Below, piece after piece: positions 11,989-24,615 of a stretch of DNA of 64,000 nt (within the stretch, counting starts at the first letter, position 1; every line of letters begins with the position of its first letter). The notes below the pieces were generated by a model. That model was not told where the DNA came from. It was given only the letters and a program-made list of their open reading frames with translations, and ran no database searches. The translations under genes were made by a program, and so were the position numbers. The stretch is from Solenopsis invicta (taxonomy: Eukaryota > Arthropoda > Insecta > Hymenoptera > Formicidae): NCBI RefSeq assembly GCF_016802725.1, contig NC_052667.1:17561846-17625845 (forward strand), given 5' to 3'.

Positions 11989-12556
11989 CAGTCGTGAGCT
12001 AAAAGGTTGCAACACATTTTCTTTGATTGTTTTTGGAATGTAGACTTGCTCGTCGAATGGCGAACGTTATTGGTTCTTACTTGTGGATCCGACCAATTAA
12101 GAATCGAACCATCTAACCAAGAAAATGTGTTGCAATCTTTTAGCTCATGACTATACACCCAGCGTGTTTGATTCTGTCCATGGGAAAATTTTCCAAACTG
12201 AGAAGTTGCTATCTTTCTACATATTTACAGTTCATGTTTAACGTAACGACCAATAAACTCTAGTCATTACATTAATCATGAACTATAAGTATGTAGAAAG
12301 ATAGCAACTGTTTAGTTTGAAAAATTTTTCCATGGACAGAATCAAACACGCTTGGTGTGTGTCATGAGCTAAAAGGTTGCAACACATTTTCTTCGATGGT
12401 TTTTAGAATGTAGACTTGCTCATCGAACGGCGAACGTAATTGGTTCTTACCTGTGGATCCAACCAATTACGTTCGCCGATCGATGAGCAAGTCTAAATTC
12501 CTAAAATTCCAAAAACCATCGAAGAAAATGTGTTGCAACCTTTTAGCTCACGACTG
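11989..12556. mobile_element. Composite of Tc1-like fold-back MITEs
   Basis: Unit A (11989-12153) and unit C (about 12358-12556) each have inverted ends of the form CAGTCGTGAGCTAAAAGGTT and are TA-bordered where intact, as in Tc1/mariner MITEs. Between them, 12158-12357 is a separate palindrome with ends CAGCGTGTTTGATTCTGTCC and its complement. Units A and C are about 80-90 percent alike by eye and oriented the same way. Confidence 0.75.
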
Positions 12557-12559
12557 TAT

Positions 12560-13198
12560 ACGTCGGCCTCGAGTAATAAATACAGTTGTCAAAAGATCGC
12601 GTTCAACATTACATTAATAACATTGCGTCCCTTGGACAAAAAAAATAGCAAAAGTTGATATCAATAGTTTCTCGAAGCTAGTAATTTGGCACTCAAATTC
12701 ACAACAGTGGTGTTATCACATTTTTACAAATAATGTTCTAGGTAATAAATATTTCACAACTTTGAGTCTAAAATTTATTAAACAATACTTTGATGAACAT
12801 AATCGTTTAAATTTTAATACAAAATATTGATTTATTAACGTCATTGAATAAAATGTAAACAGGTGCCTATAATACCATCTTCTCCTTTACAACTTATGGA
12901 TAAATAAATATGTAATATAGAAATAATATAAATTCAAAACACAAAGTCTAAAATAGATAAATAAAGTACGTGTCAACGTAACATAATATTATAAATGTCT
13001 ACTACTGTAAATATATGTTTCTAAGTTGTGTCATTGTTATATTTTCATTGTATTAATCTTTCAGACAATATTTGTCACTGTTTAATATAGTCATTTTATT
13101 AAATTAATACACAAATTTGAGTAGAATATTTTAGACATGTTAATTGTATTAAATTTAAAATTTTTACTGTGTATATTAAATTATATGGCTCAAATCAA
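12560..13198. other. AT-rich intron sequence
   Basis: No gene or element recognised. It directly follows, on the minus strand, the beta-subunit exon ending at 13201, so it belongs to that gene's next intron if the gene model is right. Confidence 0.4.
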
Positions 13199-13200
13199 AC

Positions 13201-13296
13201 CTTGTTTGAAAATTGTATAGCTTGTTGCAAAGCACGCGGCATATTCTGTGGTAATAAAGATGATGTATTATAAGGAATTGGTACCCAGTTAAATCT
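13201..13296 (-). CDS. Na+/K+-ATPase beta-subunit-like gene, internal exon
   Basis: The exon is 96 nt, exactly 32 codons, bounded on the minus strand by TTATATTGCAG| and AAG|GTTTGA. It encodes RFNWVPIPYN...LLPQNMPRAL, matching the beta-subunit region after the IKLNK motif (W-x-P-x-x-Y-N, then LP-x-x-MP). Phase 0 on its 5' side fits the phase-0 end of the exon at 33894. In the family the beta subunit is a type II membrane glycoprotein that escorts the catalytic alpha subunit to the plasma membrane; this part lies in the extracellular domain. The 5' splice site GTTTGA is non-standard but acceptable. The C-terminal exons were not found further left. Confidence 0.75.
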
Positions 13297-13862
13297 CTGC
13301 AATATAAATACAGAATTTTAAAAATTTTAATTAATAACGCAAATATTATGGAGTTGCAATTTGGACCGATTTTGGCCTCCTTCAAAGAACCCCGCACACA
13401 TTTCTATGTAAAATTGGATTCCGATAAAATCAGTTGGTTTTTTCATATGTTGTAACTTATGACCTTTCTACGTCTGGCGCGTGAACGCTTATTATCTGCG
13501 CTGCTTGTCACCGTGAAAATGATTCTAATAAACTTGCGAATATCATGCAATCACGCGTTAAGCGTGTTGATTGGAACGTCCCACCACATTTAAGGAAGTA
13601 TTCCCATGTGACGAGTAAAAAAAATCCATTTTTTTTCATATTTTTATAGTTTGGAATCTCAAAAATATGCTCCTAAAATATTAAGACATAATTCATTAAA
13701 TTGACGAAGTTTTAGGTTTAAAGGACGCAGCCTCCATGGCGCGCCTCGAATTTTCCATGCAACGGACGCATTGTTGCGAATCAAGTAATGTTATTAGTGT
13801 TTATGTGTTTTTTTAGTGTTTTCATATACGTAAAACAATAATGAAAATTTAAATTTATTAGT

Positions 13863-14168
13863 TTGGATATTTGCACCGAAACATTTACACTGCGAGAAGA
13901 AAACGGTACAATTGCAACTTTTTTAGTTGTTTGCATTTTTAATGAAAATTTTCATTCAATTTTGCAAATAATGGGTATAATGAAATTAAAAATCGACCAA
14001 AATGACAAAATCCTCACCGATACCAGAGACAACAAGCGCATCAAACGTTTAGAGCAGCAAAAATCACATGAGACAAAGGAGAAAAGAATTGCCAAAAGAC
14101 AAGAGAAAACCAATCAATATGAATTTTTTGAAGTTGAAAAAGCTCTCTCTTGTATGGTCTTAGCATAG
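13863..14168 (+). other. Short Lys/Arg-rich ORF, possible transposon remnant
   Basis: The second half (RDNKRIKRLEQQKSHETKEK then IAKRQEK) is strongly basic and helical. It resembles C-terminal tails seen in some insect DNA-transposon proteins, but I cannot name the family. There is no supporting upstream domain. Unrecognised. Confidence 0.25.
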
Positions 14169-14169
14169 C

Positions 14170-16615
14170 TGAGATTAAGGGTAAGTTACTGAAATTATTC
14201 ATTATCCACCTCAAAAGTGCCTGAAAACTTTAAACGCGTTTTTCTCAAAACGACATTTTTCAAAGTGGGTGTCATTATTTCTCAAAAACTACTGGGATGA
14301 TCGATTTGAAATGTTAACTTTAAAAATGACCCTCGTATTATTAATAACCGTTTCTTTTATTGCCTGATTAATTTCTTTTCTGTTACCATCATACATATTC
14401 TCTTTTATGACCACCGTCCGTGTGCAAAGTAGGGTCGTTATAATACATTATACAAAAGTCTTCTCTAGCTTTTACATTTCCATATAAAAAAAATCTTGGC
14501 AATTTCAAACGTATAATTTACTTATTTATTTATTTAACTAGCAAAAATTACATCTTTGTAATAACATTTTTAAGTATAAATTTATTTGAGTAATATACAA
14601 ATTGGTTAATATACAAATATTGTTTAGAATTATAAATTTTTATTCAAGAAAATTGCATTACTTTTACTTTTTTTTATTTTTTTTACTTTATACTCGAATA
14701 TTCTGCTTTGGCTCTTTATTGCCATTTTACTTTATGCTTAAAAAATTATAATACTGCAATGTTTTCGGAATAATAATATTATATTGCTGAGATATTGCAG
14801 GCATATTATTAATTTATGTTTCTGCAAAGTCTCCGTAATATTGTATTGCAATTAGCAACATTGCAACATTGCTGGAATGTTGCTGTAATTTTTTGTGCTG
14901 TATGGAGTGAAGAAATCAGTGATAGACATAACACTTGCCACTCCCCCTGCTACTGGATTGATAAGTAATTGAAGAGTGGTAGAGGAGCTCGAATCAGATT
15001 CACACCACCTATATGCCATGTTGCAATACCGTTTCGCTCACCATGTGAGGGGGGGGGGCACAGGGTGGAGGCGTAGCTGCGAAGGTCTCAGGAGAAAGTT
15101 AATAGAAACGTTCTTATGGCCACGGTGATGGCATAGCCAAGTATAACCATCCTTTATTTTAATTTGTACAATATATTAAAGACACGTCGAAATCGGAGGG
15201 TGTTACTTCCGTAGCGCACAAACGCGCGGACAGGTGCGCGTACCGTGCGTATAGAGAGGTTTTTAATTATTTTTGAAAAATGGGAATGTTGTATCGTAAC
15301 TTTATTATATACCGTTGAATTCATAATAAAATAAGCTTTATTGTGCTTATAAAAAAAATAAAAATTTTGAAAAAAATAAGTAAGTAGTGAGGGAAAGTAT
15401 TAAAAAGAATTTAAAAAAACTTTTCCGCTGTTATAAATTACTTTTCGAGCCATTCAACTTTCATTTAAAACATTTTTTTCTATCTCTTATAGTTTTGACG
15501 ATATACGCTTCGAAAAAAAAACCGATTTTTTTCAAAGGAGTGTTTCACCCCCTTAAAGTGCGTATGGGCACGTATAAAAAAATACGTGTCCTTTATTTTT
15601 ATCTGTACTACAACATATTAAAAGCTTGTTTTAATCTGAGGCGGACACTTCCCTGTGTTTCCTTGTTAGTTCTATTTTATATGAATTTACAAAACTGTAA
15701 TTAGTTATCACAACATGCGTATTATACAGTTGATATTTGATGCGAAATTACAAATTTTAGCTAAGTAATTATAATTGCATATCATCTTATTTTCGCTTTA
15801 ATCTTCTTGCGTTTATTTCTTTGCGTCAATTAATTGCGTTTGCTTACATAATACTTTCTTGCGCTTGCTAACAATAATTATTTTCTTTTAATAAGCATTC
15901 CCTCTTGCTTATACTTTTCTGTATCAATTCATTTTTGTCTATATTATTCTGTGTTAGACTCATTTCTATAATTTATAACTGCGTCATCCTCATATTACTA
16001 GCTTTATACCTTCTTCTGCGACAATTATTTATGTAATCTTATATTCTTGCGTCGATTATCTACTTGTACTTTCTAGTCTATTTAAGTTTTCGGGACATTG
16101 AGTATCTGCTTCTACTCATGTTTCTTTTCTCTAGCTATCTGCTTTCTTTATATGCCATTTCATTAGCCATTCAAATCATAGCCACATTTTCTTTTGTTGC
16201 TATACATTTCAATTTCAAAATTATAGTTTTTATTTTTAATTAAAAACACAAGCTTGAGACGAGCAAAATCTCGAAACCTCCGATTTTGCTCTACATCAAC
16301 GATGGGGGTGTTACGTCTGGCGTTTAAAATTTTTTCTTTTCTTTCTCACGCCATCCAATAATATTTTTCAATTTAAACATTTTTAAACAATTGCGTCAAT
16401 TTAAAACTTTTTCCTTAAATAATATTAACATTAAATTGTCATTTATTAAATTGCGTACTAATAATTTAAATAATTAATTATTATATCAGACTTATTTGGC
16501 CTAAATAAATTAGAAATTGTAATTTTAAAACGTTAAAATTTAAAAGAATACACCCGCGAGCGCGCGCGGCCATCAGCGTTTCTTGAACGGCGACGCGAGG
16601 TCGCGCAACGGAATA
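14170..16615. other. AT-rich intron sequence with element fragments
   Basis: No gene supported. It contains the right end of a CCATACAGCACA-type element near 14902 and two copies of a degenerate motif (TTTATTTTxATxTGTAC followed by a TATTAAA block and a TCxxAxxCGGA-GTGTTACTTCC-like end) near 15152 and 15590; a third occurs near 27277. A G9 run lies near 15050. Confidence 0.4.
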
Positions 16616-16623
16616 CGGCCGCC

Positions 16624-16881
16624 TAGAGTCCCTAGAAGTAGAGAGTCTGGACATTTGTGGATTCCACGTGATTGGATGCACGTGACTGTGCACCTAAAAT
16701 GGCAGCACCAATACGGATCCCTGTTTAATCCTCTTTAGCCAATGCGATAACAGTATACAATACGTTCAAGTGCACACAATGATAAACATACACACACATA
16801 AAGCTCACATACATACACTGACATATTCATCACCGACATTTTAGGGGCAAATGTCCAGACTCTCTACTTCTAGGGACTCTA
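16624..16881. mobile_element. hAT-like MITE, 258 bp
   Basis: Inverted ends of about 33 bp begin TAGAGTCCCTAGAAGTAGAG. Identical 8-bp direct repeats CGGCCGCC flank the element at 16616-16623 and 16882-16889. Eight-bp duplication and TAGAG-type ends are typical of hAT. No ORF. Confidence 0.9.
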
Positions 16882-16889
16882 CGGCCGCC

Positions 16890-17107
16890 CGGCGAACACA
16901 ACTCCTCCCCCCTCTCCACCTTTGCGGCTCGCCCCCGCACAAGCGTCTACAAGCGTAGAAGCCGACGCTGGCTGCGAGGGCGCGTTGCGGCGACATTTTC
17001 AAAACCATAAAAGAAGCGCGCGCGGAGCATTTTTTGAACAGATCGCTCTGAACAGTCGGAGTGCACGCTTACCAGGCGACAGCCAACGGTAAAACTGCCA
17101 GAGAGAT
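16890..17107. other. GC-rich spacer
   Basis: No gene seen; GC-rich sequence interrupted downstream by the copia element. Confidence 0.4.
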
Positions 17108-17370
17108 TGTTATTTATTTGATGTTTCGCAGAGTTTTTGGGTGGAGTATAACACTTATATGTCAGGTTAAAATATACATAGAGTATATATTTGAATAATA
17201 GCGTGCAATTACAGAAAGAATAATGCGATCAATTCAATCGTAAAACCCGGGAAGCTGAGACAGTGTGCGGGAAGTAAGTCGAAAGTAACACCGTCTAGCT
17301 TGCAACTTAAAAAACAAAATTAACCGATAACTCAAATAAATTGACTCGAACTAATTACCTATTCGCAACA
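17108..17370 (-). repeat. 3' LTR of copia element
   Basis: On the minus strand it follows a purine-rich AAGTGAAAG tract (plus-strand CTTTCACTT at 17371), the likely polypurine tract, and starts TGTTGCGAATAGG. Confidence 0.88.
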
Positions 17371-17393
17371 CTTTCACTTAATTAGATTAAGCG

Positions 17394-20105
17394 AATCTTT
17401 AAAACATTCAGAATTTCTTTAGGTAGGCTCTTCGTTAATATATCCGCTAGCTGCTCCTTTGTCGACACGTAATCAATCTCGATATTACCATTTTGGACTT
17501 CTTCCTTTACAAAGTTACATTTGTTGTCAATATGCTTGATCTTGCGATGAAACTCCGTCGACTTAATGAACTAGATAACCCCCTGATTGTCTACCAACAA
17601 TTTGATATTATATCTCTGACCATTTAGGGATATGATCAGTTGACGCAGCCACTTTATTTCCTGGACTACCGCTCCTGTGGCTATATATTCACTCTCCAGA
17701 GTTAAGAGTGCATTACATTCTTGTTTCCTTGAAGCTCATGTGATTGGACCTCCGTACATCATCATGATATATCCGCTTGTAGACTTTCTATCATCTTGAT
17801 CGTCTGCCCAATCTGCGTCGGAATACGTCAGTAGATCTGAATTGTCTCTTGATCCTCCGTAGATGAGTCCTTCTTTGTATGTTCCTTTAATGTACGACGT
17901 GCTTAGCTTCTTCTCAATGCTATATTCCAGGATTTGCCTTGTATCTGCTTAGTAAATTCACAGCATATGAGACGTCTGGACGAGTCAAGTTTGCTACATA
18001 TTGTAGCGATCCTAGTAGCTCATTGTACAGTTTCTCGACCATTTCTGCTTTCTCCTATTCGGATTTTGGACACATATTACTTGAATATTTAATTGTTGGA
18101 TTAAGTGGCACGCTAGCAACCTTTGCGTCTACCATTCTAAATTTTTCTATTATAATACTTTTTGAATATAGCTACTTTGATGAATTTTTACTGACCTTTC
18201 ATCTCAATCTTTTTCAATCTCCAGTCCAACGAAGTATTGGGGATCGTTTACCTTGACCTCAAAAGTTTCTCGTAGTTTCTTCATAAACTGATCAAGTACC
18301 TTTATTGAAGTGCTTAAAACGAGCCCATCGTCTACATAGAGAATCAAATAAAGTTGCTCGTCGCCCTTCTTGCTTGTGTAGATACAATTATCCGCCCAAG
18401 ACTTTTTCAATTGGTAGTTTTTGAGGAAATCATCAAACTTCCGGTTCCAGCAGTTAGGAGATTGCTTTAGTCCATACAAGTTTTTTACTAATTTGACGAT
18501 TCTCTTGTTTTCTGGCCATGGACCTTCGGTAATTCAATCCAGATATTTTCCTTCAGCTCTCCATATACGAAAGCCGTCTTGACGTCAAATTATTTAATCT
18601 TAAGAGCTTCAACTGCTGCTTTTGCCAGCAATGCTTGTATGCTTTTGTAGCGCGCGACAGGCGCATACGTATCCTCATAATCTATTCAAATTTTTTGTGC
18701 AAACCCCCTAGCTACCAACTTTGCTTTATAATAATCTTCTTCTCCTGGTGTTTGCTTCACTTTGAACAGCCACTTGCAATCTATGGACTTCTGATCTTCT
18801 GATTTTTCTTCCGATTTCTACGTTGAGTTCTTCTTGTGAGCTTCAACTTCTTCGAAAATGGCCTGTTTTCATTTATTTGCTTCTGGTTCTTTTATTGCTT
18901 CAGAGTAAGTAGTTGGCTTTGCTATTAATACAAGCGCACACGGGTATCTTTCGAGTTTCTTTAATGAATCTCGATTTCGAAGCTTCATCTTTTCGGATGT
19001 GACTTTTTCTGACGTCTTGGACTTCTTTTTTTGATGCTTTATCTTCTTGTCTGTCCTCCGAAGTTTTTTCTACCTCCTTTGTTTTATTAGGTTCTTCTGA
19101 AGTACTTGTAGGCTTGTTATCTATTTCGACGACTGATTTTAATTTCGAGAAACGGAAATTTTCTTCTTTGTGACTGAACATCACCGTTGTCGCTACTCCC
19201 ACTTTCCTTTTGATTGGATCGTAGATGCGATAATTGTTGCTACCTTGATAGCCAACAAAAATTTGTTTTTCCGCTCTTTTGTCCCACTTTCGACGTTTAA
19301 TCCTTGGAACATTCTCATAACAGTCTGAGCCGAATACTTCTAAATTCGATAAATCCGGCTTTTTATTGAACCACAATTCAATCAGGTGTTTGATTGCTAT
19401 TCTTCGTAGTGCAGGTCATATTTCTGAGATACGCTGCCGTTTTTACCGCTTCACTCCAGAGCATCTTTGATAATCCTCGTCAACATCGACCTAGCCGTCT
19501 CCGTCAGTGTTCGTATCTCACGTTCTGCCTTGCCATTCTATTTTGGATTGTAGAGCGCCATCAATTCCAAAACAGTTCCTTGCTTAGCTAAAGCATTCTT
19601 AAGTTTTTCATTAACAAACTCGCGACCATTGTCGCATTTTACAAACTTAACTTCCTTTTTAAAATGGGTTCGAACATAAAAACAATAATCAATTATCTTG
19701 TTACAAGCTTCTTCTTTGCTCCTTAAAATATATACCATCCGGAATTCATGTCATTGTATCGTCTTTAAGGACTATGAACCATCTTGCTCCATTGTAGGTT
19801 GGTTCGTGTGGGCCGTTCACATCTGTGTGTACTATATCTCCTACTTCTAATTTTTGAGGTGTAACTGATAGAAAAGATCTTCTGGCTTGCTTTCCATATA
19901 TACAAGCCTTGCATTTAAACTCGTCAAGATTACCCAGTTTGATGCTTATTACAGTTTTATTATTGACCTTCTTCTTTAATGTTTCGGCACATGCATGGCC
20001 TATCTTCTCATGTAGAAGCTGCAACGAAATTGTTTCCGTCGTACACGCTTGTGACTGTCTCGAACGAAATTTCATTTGGTAGAGATTCCCATCCCAGGTA
20101 CTCAT
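17394..20105 (-). pseudogene. Copia pol: integrase, reverse transcriptase, RNase H, broken
   Basis: Minus-strand pieces: a GAG-pre-integrase zinc region (20105-19746, HEKIGHACAETL then CKACIYGKQ), integrase core (DVNGP at its start and KCDNGREF in 19738-19538), the integrase tail with a Lys/Glu-rich hinge (19376-18900) and reverse transcriptase (18479-18204) with an intact YVDD at about 18338-18327. The C-terminal RNase H segment ends near 17394 with a tail like family members (KEQLADILTKSLPKEILNVL). Stops and frameshifts separate the pieces. Integrates and copies element RNA in living relatives; not functional here. Confidence 0.88.
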
Positions 20106-20114
20106 TGCACTGAC

Positions 20115-21094
20115 TTAGCTTTTGTGCATAACTGTGACATCATTCATGGTCGTGATTATCTTGTGTTCATGTTTTGTTGCTGCGTTGAAGGCAAAAAGAT
20201 TTTTTTTCAAGTTAGGTACCCATCGAACTTCTTCGAGAGTTATCTCTTTCCATCTCCCACTACGCCAAGCATCTACCTTAACCTTACCGATATCTTTGGA
20301 AATTACCTTCTTGTCTTCCAGCTTGATAGACTCACCGTCTCTGTTCTGATCCAGTTTGCAGAACAGATTTCTATCATAAATCATATGAAAACTCGCGCTA
20401 TTGTCCGCTATCCATCTTGAATTCTTACAGACGTTTGCTTTCGCCTGACATACAAACGTAGCTGCCTCGTCCTTACTTCTTTTCTCTTCTTTGTGTGGGT
20501 TTTTCTTGTAATGATAACAATCTGCTTTAAAATGTCCTGGCTTACCACAGAAATAACATTTCTTGTTCGTCTTCTTTGAGGTTTTTAATTTATGAGCATT
20601 ATTTTTTGCCACAGTCTTGTTTTTCTTTACCACCTTTAGCAGCAAATGCAGATCCGCTTTTTTTTTTTTTTTTGTTCTCTTTTGTCTGCTCTCATTAATC
20701 CACGCAACTGAGATTCAAGCGTCTTCTCTTCTTCCTTTTTATTTTCCCATGTGACTTTGTAAAACTTGTACGTTACTACGCCACGTAATACTTGTGCCGC
20801 CGCATACTTATCCGTTATTGCTTCACCCGCTGCTTTGAGTTTCATTATCTTATTTTTGCAATCTTTTACGTACTCTTCCATCGACATATCACCCATTGAT
20901 AGACTCTGTACTGCGTCGATTAGAGATCCTATTGTCTCATCTGTTTGGTCGTCGCATTTTCTTGCGATCTTGCGCCACATCTCCGCTGCATTTATGCAAT
21001 CGGTTAAATCTATCGCGATATCCGCTTCTACAGTAACGCCGATAATTGACATCTCGTATGCATCCGCATCTTCCCATTTCTTTATTATATCCAC
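20115..21094 (-). pseudogene. Copia gag and protease, broken
   Basis: A gag segment (21094-20636, KWEDADAYEMSIIGV and EEYVKDCKNKIMKL) is followed, after a frameshift at a homopolymer (T13 near 20657), by a zinc knuckle CYFCGKPGHFKADC (residues 30-43 of the second piece). The protease start WIADNSASFHM comes next. The catalytic triad, usually DSG, reads DNS, so the protease would be inactive. Confidence 0.88.
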
Positions 21095-21373
21095 TGTTTC
21101 GGTATCTGGCTTCCTCTCCTCTCCGAGTGTAATCTTTAATGCGTCTTTTACTCAAAGATGATTTTGTACCTGGAACTTCCAGAGCCTATAGTTATCTGGC
21201 TCTGACAGGGTAGTGATGCGCAATGTTGCATGTGTAATTGATGTCATTTTGCTTACCGTATGATATCGTCAGTATATCTTACTCTTTTGACTCGACTTCA
21301 ACTATAATCTTAGTGAACTCTAACCTGTACCTGTATAATTGGCGCAGTGGAAACGCAGTCTGGGTCCATAATC

Positions 21374-21636
21374 TGTTATTTACTCGATGTTTTGCAGAGT
21401 TCTTGGGTAAAGTATAATACTTATATGTCAGGTTAAAACATATGTAGAGTATATATTTAAATAAAAGCGTACAATTACAGAGAGAATAATGCGGTCAATC
21501 CGACCGTATAACCCGGGAAGCTGAGACAGTGCGCGGAAAATAAGTCAAAAGGAATACCATCTAACTCGCGACTTGAAAAAAAAAATTAACCAATAACTCA
21601 AATAAACTGACTTGAACTAATTACCTATTTGCAACA
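21374..21636 (-). repeat. 5' LTR of copia element
   Basis: Direct copy of 17108-17370. Transcription would start here and read leftward. Confidence 0.88.
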
Positions 21637-22358
21637 GGAATCACAACGACGGGAGGGTTATTTTCAAGAACGAAGCAGCCGGGGAATCGGGATGTTTCCT
21701 TCCTTCACTTCCTCTCCCTAGTAGGACATGACAGTAGTACCACACCAAGCATACGCTTGAGTGCGGCCTTGACCTAACCTACGATCCTTCTCTCCTTCCT
21801 CATTCTCCTTTTCCTAGGTGGAGGGGTCGGTCGCGACATAACTTGCTTGTACCACTTCCTGACACCTACTGCCATTTCCCCTTTCAATTTCTCCTCTTAC
21901 TCTAAGAGAGGTTTCTTGAGCTGCACGCGGCCAAGCTCACACTTGCGTTGCGCCTTCTTCGTCACCTTTTTTCTTTCTGACATATTTCCTAACCTCATTT
22001 TCTTCTTTAACCCCCACCGACATCCTGAAGTATTCTTCGACGCTCCAGTCATCAAACTTAAAATTACATTAAAATATTTAATTTTAAGTCATAGTTAAAT
22101 TCAATTGTCAAATTTAAATTTCACTAATTGATTATTTAATTCCTAACTAATCTTTCATTTAAATAATTTAAATATATAATTTTTAAGCCTACTCCGCTGT
22201 TTCTCACGCCGCTTTCGTGTTCACATAAACACGCTTCCATTAATATAGTTCTCTCTCTAATCAATTTACTTTACAGAAATCGGTAAGAACTTATTTTTAT
22301 TTTTTTAATCATTTGAATTTGAATTAATCGGCAAAATGGCAATTCTTTTAAAAAAAAC
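21637..22358. other. Spacer between copia and mariner
   Basis: No gene recognised. Several short ORFs are of chance size. The sequence becomes AT-rich from 22040. Confidence 0.4.
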
Positions 22359-22609
22359 GTGGGTAAGAGGATCCATCGTAGCAAAACCGGAGGCCGCAGG
22401 CAATTTTTACGTGCTTTCCGTAAAGAACTGAATTCTATTTGTGATTTCAATCCGTCAAAATACTGGCTCGAGCTCCGTTCCTTTCCGTCTTCCTTGGAAA
22501 AGTCACTACCATCAGCACAAACGCCGAATTCCAAACTTCCTCCTCCGCGCAACATATTAAAGGAAATTTCAGAATTTAGAGCAAGGACAGCTAAAGTCTC
22601 TCCTGACTA
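22359..22609 (+). pseudogene. Unrecognised ORF fragment split by mariner insertion
   Basis: A basic N-terminal stretch (GKRIHRSKTGGRRQFLRAFR) and a segment ending RARTAKVSPDY run into the mariner at 22610. On the far side (25772-25918) a 50-codon open stretch in one frame (PPTIYSKKLIL, LKRNLKVLRIPSGFYISKRN then stop) could be its continuation with a frameshift. Function unknown; it may be part of an older retroelement. Confidence 0.25.
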
Positions 22610-22679
22610 TACTACATGGGCTGAAAAGTTTCGGGATTTTTAATGAAAACAAACGTTTTTTTGGGCAAAGTTATATTTA

Positions 22680-23641
22680 TTCCTCAATATAGTTGTCTTC
22701 GAATGCGATACATTTGGTATAGTGATTTTCCAACATTTTGATGCCTTTTTTGTAATACGAAACGTCCAAGCCTTCGAAATACGTCTCGATTTCCGCGATG
22801 ACTTCCTCATTCGATGTGAATCTCTTTCCCTGGAGCTACCGCTGGAGGTTTAGGAACATATAATAGTTGCTGAAGGCCAAGTTAGGAGAATATGGCGGGT
22901 AAGCAACCAATTCAAATCGTAATTGGTCCAATTTGGCCATCCCTTTCAAGGACGTGTGTGACGGTGCGTTATTGTGATGGTACAGAACTTTTTTCTTCAT
23001 TATATGGGGCCGTTTTTTCTTTATTCCGTCGTTCAGTTTGTCCAATAACGCTGTATAATACTCCCCCGTAACTATTTTTCCCTTCTGCAGGTAATCAATG
23101 AAGATTATACCATGCGCATCCCAAAAAACGGAAGCCAAAACCTTTCCGGCCGAGCGTTGATCTTTTGGCTGCTTTGGTCGGCTTTCGTGGCTTTTCAGCT
23201 ACTCTGCAGACTGCATATTGGACTCAGGCACATGGTAATAGATCCACGTTTTATCCATCGTCACAAAACGTCAAAAAATCCGCTCAATTACGCTGCAATA
23301 ACGCCAAACCGGCCGTTGAATCATCAACGCATTGCTGTTTTTGGTCGACGGTCAGTAAACGCGCCACCAATCGCGTAGATAGTTTTTTCATATCCAAAAC
23401 ATCGTGCAAAATGTATCCCACCCGTTCTTTTGAGATACCAACGGCCTCAGCTAACTCGCGCAACTTTACGATCACTCAATACGATTCGATACACTTGCTT
23501 TATAATTTCCAGATTCGTAGCCTCTTTTGATCTTTCAGAGCGAGGTGCGTTTTTGGTGTTTATACGACTCATTTTAAATTCACTAAACCATCGATAAACT
23601 GTTGTTCTCGAAGGAGCAGATGTGGGATAACATTTCTTCAA
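22680..23641 (-). pseudogene. Mariner transposase, broken, catalytic Asp lost
   Basis: Pieces on the minus strand: helix-turn-helix region (23641-23447, TVYRWFSEFK), a middle piece (23475-23284, GYILHDVLDMKKLS, LLTVDQKQ) and the catalytic region (23138-22836). Two of the three catalytic aspartates are replaced: HHNNAPSHTS has Asn where HHDN is expected, and NYYMF has Asn where DYYMF is expected. Frameshifts separate the pieces. The C-terminus reads on to about 22680. Confidence 0.9.
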
Positions 23642-23865
23642 CTATTTTATTGATTGTTCAGGAGTTTTTCGCATCAAAAAACAATATTTGATCAATATCG
23701 ATATTCCTGTTTTTCCTTTTTTTTACGAAGGCGAAGGTAGCGACACTTAAACGTCTGTAGCAAACAAAATGTCATGAAACTTCAAAACTTCACACATAAA
23801 CTAGTGACAGATGAACCTCTCGAAATAAATCCCCACATAGAAATAGACCTCCAGTGGATGTCCAT

Positions 23866-24615
23866 CGCCCTTCCATACCTCCATGGGACGTCTATCTCCA
23901 TGGTGGAAGTCAGATGGACGTCTATTAGAAGTCCATGAAACCTCCATAGCTCCATGGGATTTTACTTCCATCATGGAAGTTAGATGGACGTCCATTAGAA
24001 ATCCATGAAACCTCCATAGCTCCATGGAATTTTACTTCCATCATGGAAGTCAAATAGATCTCCATTAGACATCCATCCAACCTCCATAGCTCCATGGGAT
24101 TTTATTTTCATCATAGCAGTCAGATGGACATCCATTAGAAGTTCATGAAACCTCCATAGCTCCATGAGATTTTACTTCCATCATGGAAGTTAGATAGACG
24201 TCCATTAGAATTCTATAAAACCTCCATAGCTCCATGGGATTTTACTTCCATTATGGAAGTCAGATAGATCTCCATTAGACATCCATTCAACCTCCATAGC
24301 TCCATGGGATTTTACTTCCATCATGGAAGTCAGATAGATCTCCATTAGACATCCATCCAACCTCCATAGCTCCATGGGATTTTACTTCTATCATGGAAGT
24401 CAGATAGATCTCCATTAGACATCCATCCAACCTCCATAGCTCCATGGGATTTTATTTCCATCATAGAAGTCAGATGGACGTCCATTAGAAGTCCATTAAA
24501 CCTCTATAGCTTCATAGGATTTTACTTCCATCATGGAAGTCAGATGGATGTCCATTAGAAGTCCATAAAATTTCTATAGCTTCATGAAATTTTACTTTTA
24601 TCATAGAAGTCAGAT
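23866..24615. repeat. 70-bp minisatellite, about 10.5 copies
   Basis: Each unit has the order CCTCCATAGCTCCATGGGAT, TTTACTTCCATCATGGAAGT, CAGATGGACGTCCATTAGAA, GTCCATGAAA. It contains the short hairpin ACTTCCA-TCA-TGGAAGT. Copies differ by 5-15 percent by eye, and divergence is greatest at the right edge. Confidence 0.93.

Larger units (their letters stand above)
17108..21636 (-). mobile_element. Ty1/copia LTR retrotransposon, degenerate
   Basis: Two 263-bp LTRs (17108-17370 and 21374-21636, TG...CA) in direct orientation enclose gag and pol in the order gag, protease, integrase, reverse transcriptase, RNase H on the minus strand. Integrase before reverse transcriptase marks copia rather than gypsy or BEL. 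Flanks GAGAT and GGAAT do not match, so the target duplication is lost or the ends recombined. Total 4.5 kb is normal for the family. The LTRs differ at about 15-20 percent of sites by eye, so it is old. It sits within the large beta-subunit intron. Confidence 0.92.

Noticed and set aside
15387..15704. 105-codon ORF rich in Phe/Leu/Lys
   Set aside because: AT-rich frame without an ATG, next to dispersed repeat motifs; no domain seen.
23866..24615. CRISPR-like regular repeats
   Set aside because: The 70-bp units are contiguous without unique spacers, and the setting is a eukaryotic transposon; it is a minisatellite.
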